From an uncultured Chitinophaga sp. (GTDB lineage: Bacteria; Bacteroidota; Bacteroidia; Cytophagales; Cyclobacteriaceae), in assembly GCA_902168205.1 (NCBI GenBank), contig CABHOK010000011.1:372001-436000 (forward strand): a stretch of 64,000 nucleotides of DNA, read 5' to 3'. The stretch's first letter is position 1. Every line of letters begins with the position of its first letter. This document shows, one piece after another, positions 7,984 to 15,399 of this stretch. Below the pieces are notes generated by a model, which saw only the letters and a list, made by a program, of their open reading frames with translations, was not told the origin of the DNA and made no database searches. Both the position numbers and the translations under genes were made by a program.

Positions 7984-8784
7984 CTAGTATAAAGTCGTTA
8001 AAGCTGTCTGGTCAGCAGACGTAAACGGACGATCCGTTCCGTTTGAGCACGCCAGCATCCAGGAGTTTGCAGACGGACCAGTAGGAGTTCCGCTGATGTA
8101 GATAGCGCCAACGCCAGCAGAGCCTTCGGTGCCGCCAGTTCCGCAGCTATATCTGCGTCTCATATAGTCAGTGTGACGGAAACCGATCGCGTGACCAATC
8201 TCGTGTGCTATTACCGTAGCAGCATCTGCACGTTGTGAGGAGTTGTTATAGTAATAGGTATTCAATTGGATAGGACTTGCCGGATCACCGCTGCTGGAAG
8301 GGAACCCTGCACTGAAACCAAGCGTGTTGCTTGCTTCGTAGAAAGACAGAATCTGAATGTCGGCAGCAGAAGCATTTGTTGTTGCTTGGAACGTTAGTGT
8401 AAGTCCCAACGCGTTATAGCGGCTCAACGCTGTGTTGAACGCACTCTGCATATAGGAACCAAAACCCGGATCCATATATACATATATAGTGCGTGGTGTG
8501 CTGGTAACAATGTTCGTGGTGCGATAGTGTTCGTCTTCAGCTACTGCTGATACACTTACAGGTGAAGAGAGTTCTTCAATGTCGTGATCCGTGAGGAATA
8601 CATCGTACTCTACCATGTAACCGTTTTTGTAGCGCGACAGTCCTTCGCTGGTGTCGAAACCTGCAGCGGTTAACTTCGCTACAACATCAGATGAGACTTC
8701 GTTTGATTTCGCTGCTTCCTGTTCATTACAGGAAAATGCGGCAAAGAGCATTGCCACGCAGCATGATGCGTACATCTTTTTCAT
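7984..8784 (-). CDS. Secreted zinc metalloprotease, M57-like (HEIGH type)
   Basis: A 266-residue lipoprotein (FAAFSC, Cys19) with the zinc-binding motif HEIGHAIGFRH (H194, E195, H198, H204). The motif and the surrounding sequence match the dual-action HEIGH metallopeptidase group (M57-like). The N-terminal 90 residues would be a propeptide or linker. The C-terminal part, rich in Gly and Ser, ends in a FTSADQTALTTLY helix. It is transcribed divergently from a subtilisin-like protease, and a perfect palindrome lies between them, so the two extracellular proteases may be co-regulated. Substrate unknown. Confidence 0.85.
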   Translation of the reverse strand: MKKMYASCCVAMLFAAFSCNEQEAAKSNEVSSDVVAKLTAAGFDTSEGLSRYKNGYMVEYDVFLTDHDIEELSSPVSVSAVAEDEHYRTTNIVTSTPRTIYVYMDPGFGSYMQSAFNTALSRYNALGLTLTFQATTNASAADIQILSFYEASNTLGFSAGFPSSSGDPASPIQLNTYYYNNSSQRADAATVIAHEIGHAIGFRHTDYMRRRYSCGTGGTEGSAGVGAIYISGTPTGPSANSWMLACSNGTDRPFTSADQTALTTLY

Positions 8785-8876
8785 AAGTTTTTAAATTTAG
8801 GTAATGGTTAATTTTATGTGAACAAGTAAGTTATTTAGAATTAACTTCACAAGTTTTTAAATGGATTTATAGCCTA

Positions 8877-8896
8877 ATACCGGATTAATCCGGTAT
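8877..8896. promoter_or_regulatory. Perfect 20-bp palindrome in a divergent promoter region
   Basis: ATACCGGATT followed by AATCCGGTAT is an uninterrupted 20-bp inverted repeat, 18 bases before the start of the subtilisin-like gene and 93 bases from the start of the metalloprotease gene. Position and perfect symmetry suggest a dimeric regulator site. Also seen here: the word AAGTTTTTAAAT occurs twice (about 8784 and 8850). Confidence 0.55.
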
Positions 8897-8913
8897 ATAT
8901 ATAGTATATAATT

Positions 8914-11658
8914 ATGCGAATTTACCTTGGTATACTCTTTCTTTTAATTTCACTCAATATATATAGTCAGGCTCCGAAGTATATAATTGTCTCATCGCGC
9001 CAGGAAGTTAACGAGTTGTTGCGCAACCATGTTATTCAGTATGCAAAGGCGTTATCCTCAGGTAATTACCTGTGTATAGTTCAGGCGGATCAGAAAGTAC
9101 AAAAACGATTGCAGCCTTCAGATTCATTGGACAATCGCTGGAAAATAGCGCCAGCATTGCTGCAGAGCAGATTCAATAACTCTATATATACTGTGCAGGT
9201 TACAGATATATATGCGTTTAAACAGTGGTTGAGTAAACATCGTGAATCATTTGGGGTACCATTTGAACATGCATCATCGCAAACATTTGTTGTCAATGTT
9301 TTAAAAGATATACATGCGCTGGATACATTGATTAATTGCAAATCTGTAACATTTGTGGATAAATATACTCACGTGATTGCGGATGAGACATCAAACAGTT
9401 TTCAGGATTTGAGCGTGAGTAAGGTAAATATAGTTCATGATGTATACCCTGAATTGAGTGGTGAAGGAATGAGTGTTTGTGTAAAGGAGCGATCATTTGA
9501 TACTACCGATATAGACCTCGCAGGCCGGTATATTTATTCACCGCTGGCGGATGCCGAGCAATCCCTTCACGCAGGTCAAATGGCAACCATTATAGCCGGT
9601 GGCGGTAACACGACACCAAAATCAAAAGGAGCGGCCTGGAAAAGTAAGGTGATGTCATCCAGCTATAATAATTTATTTCCGGATGATCTTGCCATGTTGA
9701 CATCGAGAAACGTCTGGCTACAAAATCATTCATACGGAGTGAGCGTCAATAATGTATACGGTGCAGAAGCCCGTGCGTATGATGTTAACGCAAACACAGA
9801 TCCCAGCATGCTATATATATTTTCAGCCGGCAACTCAGGCACCACCGTAAGTACATCCGGCACCTATGCCGGTATAGCAGGCTATGCCAACCTGAGCGGC
9901 AATATGAAAATGGCCAAGAATATACTTACCGTAACGGCTGTCGATAAAGAAGGAGTTATTAACACACTGAACTCCAGCGGCCCGGCATACGATGGTCGCG
10001 TAAAGCCGGAGCTCACAGCATTTGGATCAGAAGGTACCTCCGATGCAGCCGCGATGGTATCGGGAATTTCGTTGTTGGTACAACAAGTATATAAGGAACA
10101 CTATCAACAGTTGCCGGATGCAGCACTCGTCAAAGCTATACTCATTGCATCATCGCAGGATATAGGTAAAGCAGGCATCGATTTCATTTCCGGGTATGGA
10201 GCGGTTGATGCGTATAAGGCTTTGCAACTGGTAAAGGCATCGTGGTTTATGAATGGATCGATAAGCAGTGATGAAGAGAAGCAAATCACGATCGATGTAC
10301 CTGTTGGTATAAAAACATTGAAAGTAGCATTGACATGGAATGACCCCGCTGCGGCTGCCGGAGATGCTATCGCCCTCGTAAATGATTTGAACAGCACACT
10401 TATATATAAGAGTAACCAGTGGAGACCCTGGGTGTTGAACCACTATCCTCACCTTGATTCGCTAGCGTTGCCGGCCGTACGAAGGGAGGATCATCTGAAT
10501 ACTGTAGAGTATATCACGGTTGACAATCCCGCGGCAGGCTCGTACCAGCTTACGGTAACGGCTGGATCGCTCGCCACCGACTTGCAGAATTTTAACGTAG
10601 CCTATTGGTTGGACTCAGCCGATATATTTCAGTGGACCTATCCAACGAAGTCCGATCCGTTGGAGGCGGCACAACCGGTGTACTTGCGTTGGAACAACAC
10701 CTTCAATCATACCGGCATGCTGGAGATAAGTCTCGATGGCGGTGCGTATCAATCCGTAGCCGAAGATGTTACTCTGACCAATGGCTTTTATGCCTGGACA
10801 ACACCTGCCGGAGTGCATACGGCTGTAGCACGCATGCAGGTTAATGGTATATATATAGTGTCTGATACTTTTACTATCGCCCCCGCGATGCAGGTGCAGG
10901 TTGGGTATAATTGTACAGACGAGGTGATGTTGCAATGGAATAAAGTACCAGGCGCACAGCGCTATCGTCTGTTCACCATGCAAGGCAATTATATGACTCC
11001 CGTTATGGATGCTGCCGATACAGCGTTTATCTTCCGGAAAGATCAGTATACATCTTCCTATTTTGCAGTTCAGCCGGTGGTTGATGGTAAATCAGCGTTG
11101 CGAAGCGAGTCTTACCATTATGGTGATCAGGGGGTGCATTGCTATTATCGTAATTTTATAGCCACGCTTACTTCAGATAATGCAGCACAGCTCGCGCTGA
11201 CGCTGAGCACCCTGTATACCGTTGAGACTGTAACTTTTGAAAAGGAGGAGAGCGGGATATTTGCTCCACTGCATACAACGGGAGCCGATGACAATTTTTT
11301 ATATGCGTATACCGATGAAACCCTGCAGGGCGGTGTAACACGATACAGGGCCGCGATTACTTTGCAGAACGGAAACATAGTTTACTCCGATACGGCTGCG
11401 TTGTACTATGGAGATGATCGCACCTATATTGTTTATCCGAATCCTATCCATGCATCGCTACAGTCCCTGGAGGTGCTGACGGATGGAGACAATCTCACGA
11501 TGGTGTTTTACGATGCCACCGGCAAAATTGTAAAAACACAAGGCCTGTACAATTCACTCTTTCGATTCTCAATGACCGATGTCAATCGCGGCTTCTACAT
11601 CTATCGCATCTTCCGCAACGGGCAAGCAGTGGCCAGCGGGCGATTGATGGTAGAGTGA
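8914..11658 (+). CDS. Subtilisin-like S8 serine protease with T9SS sorting domain
   Basis: A 914-residue secreted protease. After a signal peptide (ending near NIYSQ) comes a prodomain-like region, then the S8 catalytic domain: probable Asp196 (in SFDTTDIDL), His219 (LHAGQMATII), the oxyanion Asn in SAGNSGT, and Ser376 (GTSDAAA). A jelly-roll-like domain and a fibronectin-like region follow. The last roughly 75 residues start with YPNP and end in GRLMVE, typical of a type IX secretion sorting signal, so the enzyme should be exported by T9SS and attached to the cell surface. It is divergent from a zinc metalloprotease. Proteolysis of external proteins is the likely role. Confidence 0.9.
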   Translation: MRIYLGILFLLISLNIYSQAPKYIIVSSRQEVNELLRNHVIQYAKALSSGNYLCIVQADQKVQKRLQPSDSLDNRWKIAPALLQSRFNNSIYTVQVTDIYAFKQWLSKHRESFGVPFEHASSQTFVVNVLKDIHALDTLINCKSVTFVDKYTHVIADETSNSFQDLSVSKVNIVHDVYPELSGEGMSVCVKERSFDTTDIDLAGRYIYSPLADAEQSLHAGQMATIIAGGGNTTPKSKGAAWKSKVMSSSYNNLFPDDLAMLTSRNVWLQNHSYGVSVNNVYGAEARAYDVNANTDPSMLYIFSAGNSGTTVSTSGTYAGIAGYANLSGNMKMAKNILTVTAVDKEGVINTLNSSGPAYDGRVKPELTAFGSEGTSDAAAMVSGISLLVQQVYKEHYQQLPDAALVKAILIASSQDIGKAGIDFISGYGAVDAYKALQLVKASWFMNGSISSDEEKQITIDVPVGIKTLKVALTWNDPAAAAGDAIALVNDLNSTLIYKSNQWRPWVLNHYPHLDSLALPAVRREDHLNTVEYITVDNPAAGSYQLTVTAGSLATDLQNFNVAYWLDSADIFQWTYPTKSDPLEAAQPVYLRWNNTFNHTGMLEISLDGGAYQSVAEDVTLTNGFYAWTTPAGVHTAVARMQVNGIYIVSDTFTIAPAMQVQVGYNCTDEVMLQWNKVPGAQRYRLFTMQGNYMTPVMDAADTAFIFRKDQYTSSYFAVQPVVDGKSALRSESYHYGDQGVHCYYRNFIATLTSDNAAQLALTLSTLYTVETVTFEKEESGIFAPLHTTGADDNFLYAYTDETLQGGVTRYRAAITLQNGNIVYSDTAALYYGDDRTYIVYPNPIHASLQSLEVLTDGDNLTMVFYDATGKIVKTQGLYNSLFRFSMTDVNRGFYIYRIFRNGQAVASGRLMVE

Positions 11659-11723
11659 TGGTGCATCTATAGGTTTTATGAACGATACTAATTTTTGACA
11701 GTGTCGTCCTGCCTGATCATTTC

Positions 11724-11731
11724 TATATTTG
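11724..11731 (+). promoter_or_regulatory. Bacteroidota-type -7 box upstream of the VIT gene
   Basis: TATATTTG matches the Bacteroidota -7 consensus TAnnTTTG exactly and lies 20 bases before the ATG at 11752. A TTTG -33 element at the usual spacing is not evident, so support is partial. Confidence 0.4.
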
Positions 11732-11751
11732 GTTAAACGAATATACCAACT

Positions 11752-12483
11752 ATGGAAATTGAACTCAATGATTCAAAGCACACCCGCAATAGCTGGATGG
11801 AACGTTTTGAAAAATATCTGCCGGAAGTTGTATACGGATCGATCGATGGTATTGTCACAACCTTTGCGGTGGTAGCAGGCGCTGCCGGTGCAGAACTGCA
11901 GATCAATATTATACTCATTCTTGGTATGGCGAATCTTTTTGCCGATGGACTCTCCATGTCGATCGGAAGTTACCTGTCCAATAAATCCGAAAGAGACAAC
12001 TATCAAAAACATTTGCGCATTGAAGAATGGGAGATTGAAAACATGCCGGATGACGAACGTAAGGAGATCGAAATGATCTACAGGCAAAAAGGCTTTGAAG
12101 GAAAAGAGCTGGAGATGGTGGTGAACCGCATAACATCCAACAAAAAAGTATGGCTCGACACCATGATGAAAGATGAGCTCGGACTGTCGGAGCAAAAGAA
12201 GTCACCGCTTAAAGCCGGGCTATCTACACTGGTGGCGTTTATTACTGCCGGTGCTATACCATTGGCAGCGTATATACTGGCGTATGCCGGCAAGTACCAG
12301 ATAGACCCGTTTATACTCTCTTCACTCGTAACGGTGTTTGCGTTCATACTCATAGGCTATATCAAAACCTATGTAACACAAATAGGCTTGTTGCGAAGTA
12401 TACTTGAAACATTATTGCTGGGTGCAGCAGCAGCCATGGCCGCATACTTTCTGGGAGATTATCTCGAGAAATTACTGGTATAG
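11752..12483 (+). CDS. VIT1/CCC1 family iron/manganese transporter
   Basis: A 243-residue membrane protein of the vacuolar iron transporter family. The N-terminal VVYGSIDGIVTTFAVVAGAAGA segment and the NLFADGLSMSIGSYLS segment are diagnostic. A charged cytoplasmic region (about residues 80-150, rich in Glu/Asp/Lys) corresponds to the metal-binding domain, followed by three C-terminal hydrophobic helices. Family members export Fe2+ or Mn2+ from the cytosol, usually by proton antiport. It stands alone with its own candidate promoter. The metal cannot be read from the sequence. Confidence 0.9.
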   Translation: MEIELNDSKHTRNSWMERFEKYLPEVVYGSIDGIVTTFAVVAGAAGAELQINIILILGMANLFADGLSMSIGSYLSNKSERDNYQKHLRIEEWEIENMPDDERKEIEMIYRQKGFEGKELEMVVNRITSNKKVWLDTMMKDELGLSEQKKSPLKAGLSTLVAFITAGAIPLAAYILAYAGKYQIDPFILSSLVTVFAFILIGYIKTYVTQIGLLRSILETLLLGAAAAMAAYFLGDYLEKLLV

Positions 12484-12669
12484 TAAAAATTATTCCACAC
12501 CTCTGATAGTATTAGAATTTGATTAAATCACCATGCTATCCATACTACATTTTACAGTTTCCGGAGCAGCGATAACATGCATGTTTAAGCAAACAAATAA
12601 ATGCTCACATCGTGATATATAGCGCGGTGTAAAGCTGTAACTTCGTCAGACTAACAACAACGCAGACGG

Positions 12670-13326
12670 ATGGTACGGGAGGAAGTAACTACTATACAGG
12701 ACCGCGAGCAAGCGGGGTACCTGCTCAGTAAAAAACTGACGGTACATAAAAATACAGATGCACTGGTAGTGGGTATTGCGCATGGCGGGGCCGTTGTAGC
12801 CTATCACCTGGCGCGTGCACTTCATCTTTCTTTTGCCGTGGTTCCCTGCCGTAAGATCAAACATCCGGCAAATGATATGCAAACAATCGGGTCGGTGAGT
12901 ATAGATGATGTATTGATCCACGAGGATATACATGATATACCGCAGGACTATATATACCACCAGATACTGATGGCGCGCATCGGCATCGAACGTGAGTATA
13001 ATTATTATTACGCCAACAAGCCACGCCCGGTATTTTCAGACAGAACAATCATTATTGTGGATGACATGCTGCAGGAGAACGATGCCGTGCTTGCGTGTCT
13101 GCGCAGTGTGCGCAAACAAAAGCCCACAAGCCTGATTGTGGCTGTGCCGGTTATTGCATTCTCAGCACTGCGTACAATACATGAAGAAGCGGATGACGTT
13201 GTATTTTCGCGAATGGCCTCCGGGTTTGATTCCGTGCGAAATATATATAGCGCGCTACCATCCGTTAAAGAAGAAGAAGTCCGAGACCTATTGTCTCATT
13301 CGCTGGAAGCTGTTATCCACGGCTGA
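12670..13326 (+). CDS. Phosphoribosyltransferase-fold protein with degenerate PRPP loop
   Basis: A 218-residue protein of the type I phosphoribosyltransferase fold. The N-terminal half shows VVGIAHGGAVVAYHLARALH and the PCRKIKHPANDMQTIGSVS block seen in the subgroup often annotated as putative phosphoribosyl transferases. The PRPP-binding loop, normally VDDGLATGAT in that subgroup, reads VDDMLQENDAV here (D131-D132 kept, the Thr-Gly-Ala-Thr part lost). PRPP binding is therefore doubtful, and the protein may have a regulatory or altered catalytic role. It stands alone, upstream of the ECF sigma locus. The fold assignment is good; the activity is unknown. Confidence 0.75.
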   Translation: MVREEVTTIQDREQAGYLLSKKLTVHKNTDALVVGIAHGGAVVAYHLARALHLSFAVVPCRKIKHPANDMQTIGSVSIDDVLIHEDIHDIPQDYIYHQILMARIGIEREYNYYYANKPRPVFSDRTIIIVDDMLQENDAVLACLRSVRKQKPTSLIVAVPVIAFSALRTIHEEADDVVFSRMASGFDSVRNIYSALPSVKEEEVRDLLSHSLEAVIHG

Positions 13327-13350
13327 TTTCCTTACTTTATTTTTTTGTCT

Positions 13351-13404
13351 CGTAAACGTTATAGCATCTCCATGTCGATGTATAGCGGCCTGAAAACGTT
13401 TACA
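13351..13404. promoter_or_regulatory. Two LacI-type operator-like palindromes
   Basis: TGAAAACGTTTACA (13391-13404) fits the cre-like pattern of LacI-family operators, with a central CG. A second copy of the core, GTAAACGTT, lies at 13352-13360. The centres are 40 bp apart, close to four helical turns. GTAAACGTT and AACGTTTAC are exact reverse complements. They lie 86 bases upstream of the ECF sigma gene. Confidence 0.5.
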
Positions 13405-13440
13405 GGGCAATACAAAAAAACACTGTCTCAAAAAAATATT

Positions 13441-13472
13441 TTTTTCATCTGGATCTTTTTTCTATAACTTTA
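13441..13472 (+). promoter_or_regulatory. Candidate promoter of the ECF sigma gene
   Basis: TAACTTTA (13465-13472) matches seven of eight positions of the Bacteroidota -7 box, with a TTTT element 20 bases upstream in place of the TTTG -33 box, 17 bases before the ATG. This is a weak match. Confidence 0.3.
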
Positions 13473-13489
13473 AAGGCAGTGTTACGCAG

Positions 13490-14077
13490 ATGAACTACAC
13501 GTTATTACCGGATGAAGAGCTCCTGAACCTTGTGAAGCAACACGAGGACGAATCTGCTTTTCGCGAAGTATATAACCGCTACTGGCGTGAAGTTTTCATG
13601 GTGGCGTATCGCAAAGTAAAGAATAAAGAGATTGCGGAAGAGCTTACGCAGAACTTGTTCCTGAGCATTTGGGAAAAGCGCAAGGACGTTGTAATCCTGA
13701 ATCTGCACCCGTGGTTGCTGGGCGCTGTTAAATATAGCGTTATCAATTACTATAAGTCGCAGATCGTACACGAAAAGTATGTCCGACATATACATAGCAC
13801 AGCGCAGGGATCTGTTTCCACTACCGAGCAGATGACGCTGCAGGCCGATCTAACTGATGCCATTGAAAAAGGCGTATCGCTACTTCCTCAAAAAACACAA
13901 CAGGTATTCAAGCTCAGCCGTTTCGAAAATCGTTCGGTAAAAGAAATATCGCGCGATCTGAATATATCCGAGAAAGCTGTTGAGTATCACATAACACAAT
14001 CGCTCAAGTGGATGAAAGTATATCTGAAAGACTATCTCATCACACTTCTACTGGCCTCATCGTGGCTTGATCTGTAA
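13490..14077 (+). CDS. ECF-type RNA polymerase sigma factor
   Basis: A 195-residue sigma-70 family factor of the ECF class. Region 2 is seen at residues about 20-90 (FREVYNRYWREVFMVAYRKVKN, then EIAEELTQNLFLSIWEKR). Region 4 is at about 125-180 with the helix-turn-helix VKEISRDLNISEKAVEYHITQSLK. In Bacteroidota such factors are held by a FecR-type membrane anti-sigma factor and released when an STN-domain SusC takes up its ligand. Exactly that set follows: FecR at 14203 and an STN SusC at 15400. The factor thus should activate the utilization locus downstream. Confidence 0.93.
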   Translation: MNYTLLPDEELLNLVKQHEDESAFREVYNRYWREVFMVAYRKVKNKEIAEELTQNLFLSIWEKRKDVVILNLHPWLLGAVKYSVINYYKSQIVHEKYVRHIHSTAQGSVSTTEQMTLQADLTDAIEKGVSLLPQKTQQVFKLSRFENRSVKEISRDLNISEKAVEYHITQSLKWMKVYLKDYLITLLLASSWLDL

Positions 14078-14202
14078 TACAAACAGAACGTCCGTTCGCC
14101 ATACATCACAACTGTTAAAAAAATGTTAAAAAATTTCCGGTGATCGTTTAGGGATCATCGTGAGCTTCTTTACATATAGAGTACACCAACTTAAACCGTT
14201 GC

Positions 14203-15237
14203 ATGAGCAAAGATGCTTTTTATAGTTTGCTGGAGCGCTACCAGCAAGGTACTTGTACTGAAGAGGAAAAGCGCATCGTTGAACAATGGTATGGCATCCT
14301 GGACGATCATGAATTGCCCGCCATCAGTGAAACCGAACTATCCGCTATTGATAAGCGGCAGTGGGATGTTATTGAAGAAAAAATTCGCGAACGCAAGTCT
14401 CAAAAGAAAGTCCGTAAGGTTTGGACAACGCTGGCATGGGCCGCATCGCTTATCGGTATATTGGCTATAGCTGGCTATCTCATCACGCTTCCTTCCGAGG
14501 AGCCGGCATTTATATCTGAAAATAAAATATCCATTATCCGGAAAGAAAATCCCGGTAAAGAGGCAGTCACGTTGTTGTTGCCGGATAGTAGCAGTGTGGT
14601 GCTGCAACCCGGAGCAACGCTGTCTTATCCGTCCGAGTTTACACCGGTATCACGCGAAGTGGTGCTTACCGGTGAAGCCTTTTTCGAAGTAACAAAAGAT
14701 AAGACAAGACCCTTCTTTGTGTTCAGTAACAACCTGGTAACACGCGTGGTGGGTACGAGCTTCGTAGTAAAAACAGGCAACGGAACAGAAAGTGAAGTGT
14801 CGGTGCTTACCGGTAAAGTAATTGTAACACAGAACGAAGATCGTAAGCGATTGCTCCCGGCTATATTCAGCAAATCACAATCCGTAACGCTTACTCCCAA
14901 TCACCGCGCTATATATCAATCAACCACAGGGAGGCTAATGGTTACGCTGGTAGAGAAGCCAATTGAAGTAAAACCGGAAGAAGTAGTGCCGGCCACACGC
15001 TATATACTCGACTTCAATGAAGCGCCCATGGCAGATGTATTGAAAGCACTGGAAAATACCTATGGCATTTCGATCCAAACCGGAAATACAACAACACCGG
15101 CAGCATGCAAATTTACCGGAGACCTGCGCGGGCAGGATCTGTACGCCATGCTTGAACTGGTGTGCCGTTCAGTCGGTGCAACCTATACTATAAAAGATAC
15201 AACTATACTTATCTCTGGCGGAGATTGTATACCCTGA
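14203..15237 (+). CDS. FecR family anti-sigma factor
   Basis: A 344-residue inner-membrane protein. The cytoplasmic N-terminus (about 1-70) would bind the sigma factor, a single transmembrane helix follows (WTTLAWAASLIGILAIAGYLI), and the periplasmic part contains the FecR domain with LPDSSSVVLQPGATLSYP and VLTGEAFFEVTKDKTRPFFV. The C-terminal roughly 70 residues (DFNEAPMADVLKALENTYGI) match the DUF4974 domain that contacts the STN domain of the receptor. It carries the signal from SusC to the ECF sigma factor. The 125-bp gap upstream contains AT-rich sequence and a GATC-bearing hairpin-like segment that could hold a sigma-dependent promoter. Confidence 0.93.
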   Translation: MSKDAFYSLLERYQQGTCTEEEKRIVEQWYGILDDHELPAISETELSAIDKRQWDVIEEKIRERKSQKKVRKVWTTLAWAASLIGILAIAGYLITLPSEEPAFISENKISIIRKENPGKEAVTLLLPDSSSVVLQPGATLSYPSEFTPVSREVVLTGEAFFEVTKDKTRPFFVFSNNLVTRVVGTSFVVKTGNGTESEVSVLTGKVIVTQNEDRKRLLPAIFSKSQSVTLTPNHRAIYQSTTGRLMVTLVEKPIEVKPEEVVPATRYILDFNEAPMADVLKALENTYGISIQTGNTTTPAACKFTGDLRGQDLYAMLELVCRSVGATYTIKDTTILISGGDCIP

Positions 15238-15265
15238 TACCACCTAATACTTGAACCTAAACCCC

Positions 15266-15360
15266 ATGTACTATGCAGAAGAATTTTTACCAGGATACCT
15301 GATTTAAAAGTGAAAGCTGACAATGTAGGAGCATTGCCAGCTTCGGCTACCCGCGGGTAG
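15266..15360 (+). promoter_or_regulatory. Leader of susC with short ORFs, two tandem hairpins and a terminator-like palindrome
   Basis: Two overlapping short frames (15266-15307, 13 codons; 15273-15302, 9 codons) precede hairpin 1 (AAGCTG-a-CAATG / CATTG-c-CAGCTT, 15314-15343) and a perfect 14-bp palindrome CTACCCGCGGGTAG (15347-15360). The palindrome is followed by TTGTTTTGTT. The GC-rich stem plus T-rich tail looks like an intrinsic terminator inside the fecR-susC gap, so the leader may work as an attenuator. Confidence 0.5.
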
Positions 15361-15399
15361 TTGTTTTGTTCGAATTCTCAATACAAAACTTTTAAAGGT

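Noticed and set aside
7684-8000. A tRNA or riboswitch in the gap after the TetR gene
   Set aside because: Only a simple hairpin is seen; no cloverleaf, conserved T-loop or known aptamer motif was found.
10150-10983. Several 97-122-residue frames antisense to the subtilisin-like protease
   Set aside because: They are shadows of the protease coding frame; no start or domain support.
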